DNA of 64,000 nt from Psococerastis gibbosa (lineage: Eukaryota; Arthropoda; Insecta; Psocodea; Psocidae). The stretch lies in contig OZ020492.1 in assembly GCA_963971405.1 (NCBI GenBank), positions 14,496,151-14,560,150 on the forward strand, read 5' to 3'. Position numbers and translations under genes: made by a program. The notes below the pieces were generated by a model that worked only from the letters and a program-made list of their open reading frames with translations, did not search any database and was not told the DNA's origin. Shown here in pieces: positions 54,345-64,000 of the stretch. Numbering within the stretch: the stretch's first letter is position 1; every line of letters begins with the position of its first letter.

Positions 54345-54690
54345 AACGAAATTAGAGGATATGGAAAAAACTGCTGAGCTTAGCGGGATTCGAACCCACG
54401 ATCTACGCCTAACCGGGGCGTCGTCTTAACCGCTGGACCACAAGTCCCGACAAGTCCCATAATCGCCAAATGCCAAATCCTCTACTTATGCTCTAATTGA
54501 CATGATTCATGTTGCTAGACAGGTTAGCACAACTACACAACTATCTAACCGAACAAGTCTGTCAGCTTACTACCGGTTAGGTGTAGATCGTGGGTTCGAA
54601 TCCCGCCAAGCCCAGTTTTTTCAATATCCTCTAATTTCGTTTATAACGAGGAGGTTACCTCTTCAACCAAAGTTAATTTAATGTCACTGT
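54345..54690. mobile_element. Twin tRNA-like inverted element, copy 2
   Basis: aacgaaattagaggatatgg at the left and tatcctctaatttcgtttat at the right. Left arm: full tRNA-like unit on the minus strand (54448-54376). Right arm: half unit on the plus strand (54571-54613, ending gttcgaatcccgccaagccc). Middle and flanks share gacatgattcatgttgctag and ggaggttacctc with copy 1. Confidence 0.75.
54376..54448 (-). other. tRNA-like unit, minus strand
   Basis: GGGACTTGTGGTCCAGCGGT, ACGCC CCGGTTA GGCGT, GTGGG TTCGAAT CCCGC. Same anticodon arm as 34940-35011, but the acceptor end is decayed (CTAAGCTC). Confidence 0.65.
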
Positions 54691-54858
54691 TATATGAGGA
54701 GGCTGTTTACAAACATGGCCAACTCCAAGTTGTAGAATTTTTCAGGAGAGTGGATTTTCTGTTGAAAATTACATTAAGTTTATAGCTAACTCTAGACTTC
54801 TCAGCACATCTGTGCGCAATCTGGCTGCTTTTGTCACTTTACTTTACAACGTGCTTTT

Positions 54859-55713
54859 CCCATATATAGCATATTTACATGTTTCCTATAATTTTATTCA
54901 CTAACACTTGTAATACTGTAATGATATTGAGTTACAAGAGAGGAATTTTGAGGCGTTGGGTTGTCGATAGAAATAAAAGTGCTAATAATTATAAGGTCAT
55001 AAATTTATTTTTATTTATTTATTTTATAAATTTTCCCATATATAGCATATTTACATATTACCTATAATTTTATTCACTAACACTTGTAATACTGTATTGA
55101 TATTGAGTTACAAGAGGGGAATTTTGAGGCGTTGGGTTGTCGATAGAAATAAAAGTGCTAATAATTATAAGGTCATAAATTTATTTTTATTTATTTATTT
55201 TATAAATTTCCCCATACATAGCATATTTACATATTTCCTATAATTTTATTCACTAACACTTGTAATACCGTATTGATATTGAGTTACGCAAGAGAGGAAT
55301 TTTGAGGCGTTGGGTTGTCGATAGAAATAAAAGTGCTAATAATTATAAGGTCATAAATTTATTTTTATTTATTTATTTTATAAATTTTCCCATACATAGC
55401 ATATTTACATATTTCCTATAATTTTATTCACTAACACTTGTAATACTGTATTGATATTGAGTTACAAGAGAGGAATTTTGAGGCGTTTGGTTGTCGATAG
55501 AAATAAAAGTGCTAATAATTATAAGGTCATAAATTTATTTTTATTTATTTATTTTATAAATTTTCCCATACATAGCATATTTACATATTTCCTATAATTT
55601 TATTCACTAACACTTGTAATACTGTATTGATATTGAGTTACAAGAGAGGAATTTTGAGGCGTTGGGTTGTCGATAGAAATAAAAGTGCTAATAATTATAA
55701 GGTCATAAATTTA
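54859..55713 (+). repeat. Tandem array, five 176-178-bp units
   Basis: Unit starts near 54861, 55037, 55213, 55391 and 55567 (catatatagcatatttacat or catacatagcatattt). Each contains gttgggttgtcgatagaaat and ends in ttatttttatttatttattt; the last unit stops after ataaatttat. Copies differ by a few percent. Confidence 0.95.
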
Positions 55714-55714
55714 T

Positions 55715-56500
55715 AGACAGGCCAATAACGATGGTTGTGAGGCCGAGCGGCCCATAAAGATTTATTAGACGTCATTTTATGAGCTATGATATTTCACTAT
55801 GTGTATACATACCTATGTCCGTTTTCAGTATTATACATACGCAGCTGAAACCAAATTAGACGGAGGGCACGTTTGCGATCCGTCCGAAAAATTTCACTTA
55901 TAAGGTTAAAAATGACAAGACTGCGGGGGTTGCCTGGTAACCCGCTTCATAATATTGACATAGTTACAAGTGAAATGTATCGAATTTTAGAAGACAAGTT
56001 CGAAGTGAAAAGAATTTAAAATAATAATAATAGTTTTGTTCCCAATATAAATTCAGTTACATAAGTTTATATACATAGAAAGTTTTTTTCTTTGGGTCCC
56101 TTGCCATTGTGCAGCCATTTTGCACGTGGAGGCAAGGTGCAGAAAACAATATAAAAATTAAGGTATATAAAGTAAGACGCATTAATTTCTTTGTTGTTAT
56201 ATAATTATATAAGTATAAGTTTTTCCACATAATAAACTCAATAGTAAGAAGTAATATTCATTGGCCATAGCTTTTGGAAACACAGTGCTTCTTATCGGTA
56301 ATGTTAACTTGCTGCGGTCGGACCAATCTGAAAGCACTGTACATCCATCCAATATACTACAATGTTCTCAATAACCATGTACATGATAGATATTGCCATT
56401 TGCCACTAACCTATCAGACTTGTCACACTTTCTGGTTTGGCGGGATTTGGTATTTCTGTAAGCCGGCTATTGAGCTGTAAGAGAAGTAAGCAAATGTCAT
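55715..56500. other. Intergenic sequence
   Basis: No gene or repeat recognised. Confidence 0.4.
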
Positions 56501-56506
56501 TCTTGA

Positions 56507-56668
56507 GGCGGGTATTCCACATACGTCAATCGTCAATGAAAAATTGAAAAATGACGTAACAATGACGTAAATTGACGTGGTAGCAGAATTTTTAGTATGT
56601 CTTTAATGTCTGCTAAAACGTCCTTTTTCAATTTTTCATTGACGATTGACGTATGTGGAATACCCGCC
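56507..56668. mobile_element. Foldback MITE, PIF/Harbinger-like
   Basis: GGCGGGTATTCCACATACGT...caatgaaaaattgaaaaa and the exact complement at the right; centre ttgacgtggtagcagaattt and taatgtctgctaaaacgtc. Flanks TGA and TAA. Confidence 0.85.
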
Positions 56669-56679
56669 TAAGACCCCAG

Positions 56680-57092
56680 AGTCAATCTGACTCCAACCCT
56701 GATAAAATGGAGACTCGAGAGCCTCCGACTCCGTTTTCATAGAGACCCGAAAGCCTGCCTTGCTCGGACACTATAGAGAGTTGACTCCGATTCAGTCATT
56801 GCGATGACCCGACACCTTGCCTTTCTCCAACTCAATTCTTGTGGAAAGAGCCTGTTTTGCTCCGAGCCTGTAAAGAATCGACAGCTTTCCTGGCACCGAC
56901 CATGTTTTATTGTAAGAACCGGAGAGCCTATCATTTTCAAGACCCGAGAGTCAATCTGCCTGTGACCCTATATTATTGTGGTTACCATTTTGCAAGTCCC
57001 GAGAGACTTGCTCCGACCCTGTTAAGAGCCTAGCTGGCTGCGACCCTGACATTGTAGAGACCCGAGAGCCTGACTGGCTCCGACCCTGGTAG
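56680..57092 (+). repeat. Degenerate minisatellite, roughly 55-60-bp units
   Basis: Repeats of gagacccgagagcctgnct, ggctccgaccctg and attgtagagacc variants at irregular spacing, six or seven units. Too decayed to code. Confidence 0.7.
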
Positions 57093-57095
57093 GTG

Positions 57096-57248
57096 GTCGT
57101 GCGTACTCGGGTGTGGCAGAAGAACATGCAAGTTCCAATCCCCTGTGTTTATTGCATCCAGCACGCAACGCTCACAACTCTCATGGAATTCCGAACCAAC
57201 CTTCCAGTTTTTTTCTGGAGACTCTAAACCTAGAATCAAATCTTTCAT
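57096..57248 (-). CDS. Candidate exon, unknown protein
   Basis: Minus-strand frame KDLILGLESPEKNWKVGSEF then HESCERCVLDAINTGDWNLH, VLLPHP. It has possible acceptor tttgattctag and donor CCCGA/GTACGC but no recognised family or partner exon. It directly abuts the minisatellite. Confidence 0.2.
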
Positions 57249-57249
57249 A

Positions 57250-58370
57250 ACCTTATATAAACAGTCAGACTATAAAAGTGTTTGAATGGAATGAATGTCG
57301 TTATTAAAAATTTGGAATTGAATAATTCAGTGATTTCGAAGTAATACTAGAAATTTAGAACTTCACGCCTGCAACACAAATAGGCCTATGTAAATCTGAT
57401 GAACTTTAGAATGTATTTTTATTAATAACAAATATATTGTTCAACGTGATATTTAGTTGTTATACTCGTAATTGGTTATAAGAACACATGCGTCATATAC
57501 TGCATATACGGTATATCGCATCAATCCTCTATTTCAAAATGTGATATTTCTAAATTATTATTACTGATCGCCCATCATCCATTAGCTCTTCCATTTTATG
57601 TCTACTTAATAAATATATATTTCTGTTCAGTGTTGATTATTAAATTTTCTTAGAGGTTTTAGGTAGGCCTCAAACCAACACACATTTCAGCAAACTTAGT
57701 TATTTTTTTCTATCTTTATATTATTAGAACACGTTTACTACCTGCAATGAACAAGTAAGTAAGAATTAAAGTAAGTACGATAATTAACAGTTAATATAAT
57801 ATAACTATATATATAATAAATAATATTATAATATTAGTCAATTATTTTTAAATGATTATTAAGTTAATTTAGTAGTTATTATGCAGAATAGGAAAGTGAT
57901 TGAGGTGATCTGTGACACTCTTGCATTAAAAAAAATAATAATAATGTTAATTTTCCACTTGTATGCACTTGTAATTAAACCAAAGTTCATGAAAGTTATA
58001 TAAAATAATAAATGTATTTATATTTACGTATTTTCATAGCTCAGTAAGAAAATCAATTATTAAAGTTCTAAAAGTCCAACTCTGAAATAGAAAAAAATCA
58101 GAACTTCCACAATTATGGCTACTGATATAATTAATAATGAATGAAACAGCAATAAAATCCAAATCGACTTAAATGTGCCAACGCTTAGTAGACTTCATTA
58201 CGTCATGTACCTGCATTTATTTTAAATCATTTTAAAAGTTGATGTATGCTATACAAGAGAATAAATATTCATAATTATTTATGCATTATATATTATACCA
58301 TCATATGGTATATAACACTGACTATTAAAATTACCTAGGTTGAAGAGGCAACGTCCTCGTTATAAAACCA
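57250..58370. other. Very AT-rich intergenic sequence
   Basis: No open frames of note. Confidence 0.4.
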
Positions 58371-58490
58371 AAAGTAGGTGAACTAGCCAAAACCAGGACT
58401 GGATTCGAGCCCAGGATCTATAAGCCTTAACATTCCCCCGGCGTGGGTTCGAATCCCACCAAATCCAAATTCCATAATAGTTCTCTACTT
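58320..58490 (+). mobile_element. Decayed tRNA-like inverted element
   Basis: gttgaagaggcaacgtcctc at the left, ggattcgagcccaggatcta (minus-type box B) and gtgggttcgaatcccaccaa (plus-type) close together: a compact relative of the twin elements at 34728 and 54345. Confidence 0.6.
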
Positions 58491-58817
58491 TCAGTTATAA
58501 TTTATTTATATTTATACCTCAAGAAAAACAATTAACCATAAAAATCATACTCTAAAAAAAAAATTAAATTTGAAGCAATTACGGGCAATAGCCAAATAAA
58601 CGGAACAGTAATTAGTGGTGGTAAACTTCATTAAATGCTGTGCCTGCATTTATTTCAAATTCAAAAAGTTCTCGAGTGCAATGAAAGCGAATATATAGCG
58701 CGGGTTTATCCCTTAGGGTCCTTATTCATTACAATGTTTACGTCGTAAGAAAAAAAAATGTAACAATGTATAAATGTATTGAAGGAAATAAATAATTATC
58801 TGTCTAAATTATCTATA

Positions 58818-58848
58818 TAATTTTTTTTTTTTTTTTTTTTTTTTTTTG
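58818..58848 (+). repeat. T-run microsatellite
   Basis: About 30 consecutive T. Confidence 0.95.
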
Positions 58849-58969
58849 CGTCGGCGATGGGGAGCCATTGGAGCCACTAGTGTGCGGCAATTGTCCGGTT
58901 CATTCTTGAATAGTTTTTTACTGTTTTTTAAAAAAGTATGTAGAGCAAAATATATTTTGGGCTGGATGT

Positions 58970-59670
58970 TTCTATTGTCTATTTTAGGTCCAAGAGAATG
59001 TACAATCATAATTTCTGCATATTAATAACTCATGCAAATCAATTAGACATATAAAAGTCTAACTCTAAATGAAGAAAATTTAAAATGTCACCTAATTACT
59101 GACAGTGACCAGCAAACGGTTTTATATGACCTGCATTGGTTGTCTATTTTAGGTCCAAAAAGTTCATAGAGCTAGGCAAGAGAATGTATAATCATAATTT
59201 CTGCATATTAATAACTCATGCAAATCAATTAAACATACAAAAGTCTCACTCTAAATGTCAATTAAATTGTCAACTAATTACTGACACTGACCCGAAAAAC
59301 GGCTTATATGACCTGCATTGGTTGTCTATTTTAGGTCCAAAAAGTTCGTGTATGTATAATCATAATTTCTGCATATTAATAACTCATGCAAATCAATTAG
59401 ACATATAAAAGTCTAACTCTAAATGAAGAAAATTTAAAATGTCAACTTACTGACAGTGACCAGAAACGGTATTATATGACCTGCATTGGTGGTCTATTTT
59501 AAGTCACAAAGTTCATGCAGCTAGGCAGAAGAATGTATAATCATAATTTCTGCATATTAATAACTCTTGCAAATCAATTAAACATATAAAAGTCTAACTC
59601 TTAAGAAGAAAAGGATAAAATTTCAACCAATTACTGACAAAAACCAGAAAAACGGCTATAAAATGCTAAT
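58970..59670 (+). repeat. Tandem array, four units of 168-186 bp
   Basis: aatttctgcatattaataac recurs at 59010, 59196, 59364 and 59545, with tgacctgcattggttgtcta and aaatcaattaaacatac in each unit. The units differ in length through small deletions. Confidence 0.9.
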
Positions 59671-59674
59671 CGAC

Positions 59675-60535
59675 TTAAATACAATGGTCTGTCTAGTAAA
59701 CTTTATTATCCGACGTACCTGTATTTATTTTAAGTCCAACCTAGCTGCGGGCTCACAGAAGCCCCAGCGACAATTAGCTTTAACCATAGGAAAGTGATCT
59801 TGTACAATCATTATGTAAAATTATTAGTCCATAGTTTTTTTTGGGAAAATTGTAGGTAATAGGGGAGAATCAACGGTGCCCAACTTGCCTACAATTACCG
59901 TCCTAAATTGGTGCTATTTTAAAAATAATCACTTTAAGCTCTTAGTTGGCTACGCTGTAAGGTTGTGTGCGGACGTGTTTAAATGTAGCAGGGTAAGTGA
60001 CTATTGGAAGCTTTTTGGCGCTTTTTTTTGGTTTTCTCTTTTTCAAGGTTGGGCGCAATTACTCTATAAGGTCAGTATGTCATGCGCATACACGTGTATT
60101 GCATATCCCCGTTGTCATTCATTCTTACTATGAATTCCTATTATTTTTTAAATATTTTTTTATATTTTAGGCTTCATTTACAAGTACAATGACGTTATAG
60201 CCTACGGGGCTTAATTGGGTTCTTTTCCTTCTGAAATGTACCGGTTTCTATGCATGAATTAAGCAGCGGGACCGGGCATTCTTCGTGCAAAATTGCGATT
60301 ATTAAATAAATAACATATTTTCAACTATACCACCCTAGTGGAGGCATGGCCCTCAGGTTCACACTCAGCAGCAATGTGTATGCATGTTCCAGGCTTGCTT
60401 GCCATAGATAAAGGCAACGACGATTTTTAAGACTTTAGTATGGTACGTATGGGCAGGAAAAATAACTTTTATTAAAAAATATAACCTACTTAAGAACTTT
60501 TTAATGTCATTTATAAGCATTAAATTTATAAAACT
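59675..60535. other. Intergenic sequence
   Basis: A plus-strand frame at 59876-60133 has no known motif. Confidence 0.35.
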
Positions 60536-60540
60536 ATATA

Positions 60541-60610
60541 GCATGTCCTCGATGTTAACCTACACCAGTTACAAGCGATATTGGACAAGCTGAAATATGC
60601 TTACCATTAC
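60541..60610 (+). repeat. Repeat family F, copy 3
   Basis: Plus strand reads VLDVNLHQLQAILDKLKYAY, highly similar to the minus-strand peptide at 350-430. Confidence 0.6.
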
Positions 60611-61111
60611 TTAACTTTGTTCTTTGTAAGTTACCCTGTGTAAGTTCTGCCACGGCCTAATAGATGCACAGACTCTTTAAATAAATAATTCAAATTATTC
60701 CCCATTTTGTTATAAAAAACTGTACTATTGAATGTTAAGGCACAATAAAAAATGTATTCAAATTCCATTCAATCAATAAAAAATATATTCAAATTCCATT
60801 CAATCAATAATTCAATAGATTAAATGTAGGAAGGGCCACACCCAACCGTAAATGATTCTTGATCCGCTGGCTATATTTCATCCAGCAAGTAGCATAGTCT
60901 ACAGTTCTATGCAGTAGGAAAACCTCATATTTCCCTCCAAAGGCGGTTTCTATCAACGCTTGAAAGTTTCCCTATGGAATACTGCACGGCACCGCCATGG
61001 CTATGCCGTATTTCTTACCGATAACTTTCAAGCTATGGTGGGACGGGCTATTTTGGATTTTTAAATGCAGTGGCGCCAGTTGGCAAGTACTTCTACAATT
61101 TCCGACCAATC

Positions 61112-61178
61112 ATCATGCTTGTCTCAGCCATTCCATTATCGGTTGTAGCCGGTGCAAGTTGATATTGAGGACGCGCAC
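61112..61178 (-). repeat. Repeat family F, copy 4
   Basis: Minus strand reads VLNINLHRLQPIMEWLRQA. Confidence 0.55.
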
Positions 61179-61221
61179 CAGTTCGCCAATGGCTAAAAAT
61201 GCACACGGAAACAATATAAAA

Positions 61222-62088
61222 GAACCGGTCCGAGTTTACTCGAACATGCTTTCAATGTATATATTAGTAGATAGAGAAAATGAGTAATTTCATGTTAAAT
61301 AATCTTCCTATGGTTAAATTTCGGATATCTCGGGGGGGGGGGGGGGGGGGAAGTCCACCTGACGTCACTGGAGGTGAGGTAAATTCTAGATAGGTCAGAC
61401 CAACACATTACCAAACAGCAATAATGGCAGGGCACGCAATGCATTTGGCGTGAATTATCTATAATTTTTTGCACAAAACCAAATAGCTTTTTGGGAAAGC
61501 AACCTGCCCGGTTTCGTTACATAATTTAACACCTAAAACATACCTGAAGGTAGAAATCATCGATAGAAAAATGATTTTATAGTCATTTTTCATTAAATTT
61601 AATTATTTTTATTTTTTTACCCCCAGAAGCAAACTATCAAGGGGCAAGCGACCCCCCGAATTTTATTAACATTAATAACCACTAATTTATATATGAATTT
61701 AAAATAAATCGTTGGAGCCGTTTTCGAGAAATGATTTTTTTAAAGTTTTTTTTAGTTTTTTGAGAATAAAACCCCCCCAAATGGAGTTGGCCCAAAATAA
61801 AAATAAATGTTCTCGAGGTATGATTTTTGTAAACCTACATGCCTAATTTCATCAAAATCGACCGAGTAGTTTGCCCGGAAATCGATAAACAGACAGACAG
61901 ACAGACAGAGCGACAGACGGACCGAGCGACAGATAAACTGAGCGACAGACAGACAGACAGACATTTCGTAAAAAACACTTTTTTGGGTTCCTGGCACCTC
62001 AAAACGTGTAAATCCGTTGAAATCTCGGAATCGATCATTTCGATCATCACAAAGCTTTCCTTACACTATGTATAAATTGGTTATCAAT
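61222..62088 (+). repeat. Repeat Q, full-length copy
   Basis: aagaaccggtccgagtttac to cactatgtataaattgg, with a G18 run at 61333 and a CAGA-type microsatellite (61888-61965). Same order as 42385-43283. Confidence 0.88.
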
Positions 62089-62089
62089 A

Positions 62090-62680
62090 AATAATGTCCG
62101 AAATCCATGGGGGTCATTGGCAAGGGGTAAATGGGCCACTTTGAGTAGGTCTAGGTTAAATGGCCTTCAGGACATGATATTAGTATTATTTGGTACAACT
62201 TTCCCAAAGAACCTTATCTCTTTCAAACAGCTCTCCTTAAAAGGATTTACGGGACATATACATATATGAGATGTAGTTGCAAAAAAACTGTAAAAACGTT
62301 GAGTTAAAACAAGCTACCGTATTTATAGTAGGGCTACCGTGTCAGCCCAAGGGTTAGTCGGTATGTAGTGAGCCAGAGACTATGTTTTGGGCTCCACATC
62401 TCTTAGATAAAAATCTCACACCGTATAACCAATAATTATGCGTTGCCATGGGCAAAACTGTACTCTCTACAACATTTGTCTACTATCGGTCCCTCATTCA
62501 GAGCTTCTGAGGGTTTCCCTTAGAATCTGATAAAAAAATATCTTCGTCTTCCCAATCAACATAATGCAACTGCAACGGATTTCAATGTGCGGGACGTAGC
62601 ATCTATTATGCGCATCAGCTATGCATTTACTTTACTTTGTTTTATGTCTTTACTCCCTTAGGAGGATGAAAATTTGAAAA
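62090..62680. other. Intergenic sequence
   Basis: Nothing recognised. Confidence 0.4.
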
Positions 62681-62683
62681 CGT

Positions 62684-62816
<133 letters not shown>

Positions 62817-63044
62817 CAAATGCTTTCCTAGTTTCTGCTTTAAGCAACCCTGTCAGCCTGACTCGTATCTGTACCCCAGCAGCCTGCTATCTCAAGAAGG
62901 ATTTGTTTTTTTTATTAAAAAGTAATGTTTTGTAGGAATAACGGAAAATTCATACCCCTATGCATTATTTGACTATTTGGTGCCATACCATTTAATGTAT
63001 GTAATATTATACATTGGTATCATTACTAGGTTGCAGAGGCAACC

Positions 63045-63545
63045 CCCTTAACCGAAATTCCAGACTAAGAAAAATCTGGACTTGGCGAGAATCTATGTGA
63101 TTGTTCCATCGGTCAATGTATAACTTTAGGATAGGAAAAGTGGTTTTAGCGGTCCTGCAGACAACTCCCAAAGGATGGATGAGGAGAGGAATACCCGGAG
63201 GTTGGCGGAAGCAAGGCCACAAGGTAGAAGACACATCGGCAGACCAAGGACAACCCTCGAGGAAACAATTGAACAACTCGCCGGAGCAAGAGGAAAAACA
63301 AATAACAATGGCCAAGCTCAAGGCGTTAGCCTCCAACCGGGTTGAGTACAAGAAATGGGTCCGGGCGGAGAGAAGAAGAAGAATTTGGGTGGAAACCCCC
63401 TTGTTTTAAATGAAATTCGAGAATCAAGAAAAATCTAGACTTGGCGGGATTCGAACCTAAGATCTATTCGATTGATTCATCGATCAGTCCATAGCTTTAA
63501 GATATGGAAAATTTTCGCAGCTTATCAGCGATCCTGCAGACAAAG
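63045..63545. mobile_element. Direct tRNA-like repeats around an RT C-terminal relic
   Basis: 63050-63165 and 63408-63545 are direct repeats (agaaaaatctggacttggcg / agaaaaatctagacttggcg ... gatcctgcagacaa) related to the tRNA-like family. Between them, 63160-63405 encodes, across frames, HIGRPRTTLEETIEQL and KALASNRVEYKKWVRAERRR, like the C-terminus of some LINE ORF2 (GRPRxTWEE...LAxxRxxYRKW). Confidence 0.5.
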
Positions 63546-63549
63546 ATAA

Positions 63550-64000
63550 AGGGGCTTGGTCCCGCGCCTGGTGGCGTGTTCCTCCAACGTGAGTTCTAAC
63601 CGTCCATACAAGTGAATGCAGCTCGGGCCACAAGGTCGCACGCCATCTTATAGATATGTTTCTCTTAATATCTTATCCTTTCAACTTTAGGTAGATTTCT
63701 ATTAGAAACTAGGGAGGCATGTCGTCTTACATTAACCCTAAACTCTCCTGCATAATAATGGCGGTCAGATTATTCAACTGCTTCTAGTCTAATGTCAGAA
63801 CTGTTAAGAATAACAGAGCATTTGCATTAAGCTATGGGCGGGGGAGGGAACTCTTGGAAATTTGTCCATACCCAGAAGCCAAATTTTCTGATGCTCTACT
63901 AATCCACTTTCCTAACCTAATCCACTAACTCCACTAATCCGCCACTAACACTTACCTTGTTACTTTTCCTGCCCGGGAAAATGTCTGATCCCTGATATTT
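63550..64000. other. Intergenic sequence to window end
   Basis: Nothing recognised. Confidence 0.4.

Noticed and set aside
61752..62075. Open frames rich in Ser-Val-Cys-Leu or Thr-Asp-Arg-Gln
   Set aside because: Translations of the CAGA-type array inside repeat Q.

Overview
The window is a gene-poor, AT-rich piece of an animal nuclear genome. Protein genes are split by spliceosomal introns, LINE-type retrotransposon relics are abundant, and many short DNA-transposon derivatives and tRNA-derived SINE-like units are present. The style of the LINE relics (R1/Jockey-like reverse transcriptase, an ORF1 with an FP25K-like C-terminal half, short RTE-like C-termini) points to an arthropod, most likely an insect and perhaps a hemipteran. 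This taxonomic call is an inference; no species can be named.

The one securely identified gene is Notchless (Nle/NLE1) on the minus strand. It is spread over about 13.8 kb (19719 down to 5957) in seven coding exons with consistent splice phases. They give a WD40 ribosome-assembly protein of about 464 residues. Intron 1 (6.1 kb) hosts a nearly complete but broken LINE (about 15025-18775), which itself sits in an older R1-like LINE fragment. Intron 6 holds a BEL/Pao-type integrase fragment, and intron 3 holds a palindromic MITE nested inside another one.

A second gene, also on the minus strand, shows two phase-compatible exons (41745-41811 and 39767-40066) encoding most of a MARVEL-type four-helix membrane domain; its ends were not found. 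A third, weaker minus-strand candidate (26687-27071) has two small exons around a 77-nt intron and encodes an unrecognised protein.

The rest is mobile-element debris. From left to right: 0-6 kb old repeats; 6-20 kb Nle with its intron insertions; 22-26.5 kb duplicated relics of a hAT-like transposase with a DETTD motif, a perfect 76-bp hairpin, and LINE ORF1 fragments; 28-31 kb hAT-type MITEs (one of 988 bp with an 8-bp target duplication); 32.8-35.3 kb SINEs and a twin tRNA-like inverted element; 35-39.7 kb more hAT MITEs with perfect 8-bp duplications; 39.7-41.8 kb the MARVEL gene; 42-53 kb further repeats and RNase H/RT relics; 54.3-54.7 kb a second twin tRNA-like element; 54.9-55.7 kb a 176-bp tandem array; 56.5-57.3 kb a foldback MITE and a degenerate minisatellite; 59-59.7 kb another tandem array; 61.2-62.1 kb a long interspersed repeat; 62.7 kb a hexanucleotide microsatellite.

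No operon, CRISPR array, rRNA or convincingly functional tRNA is present. A recurring feature is runs of 9 or more G or C, about 25 of them, many inside short TIR elements with hAT-type 8-bp target duplications.
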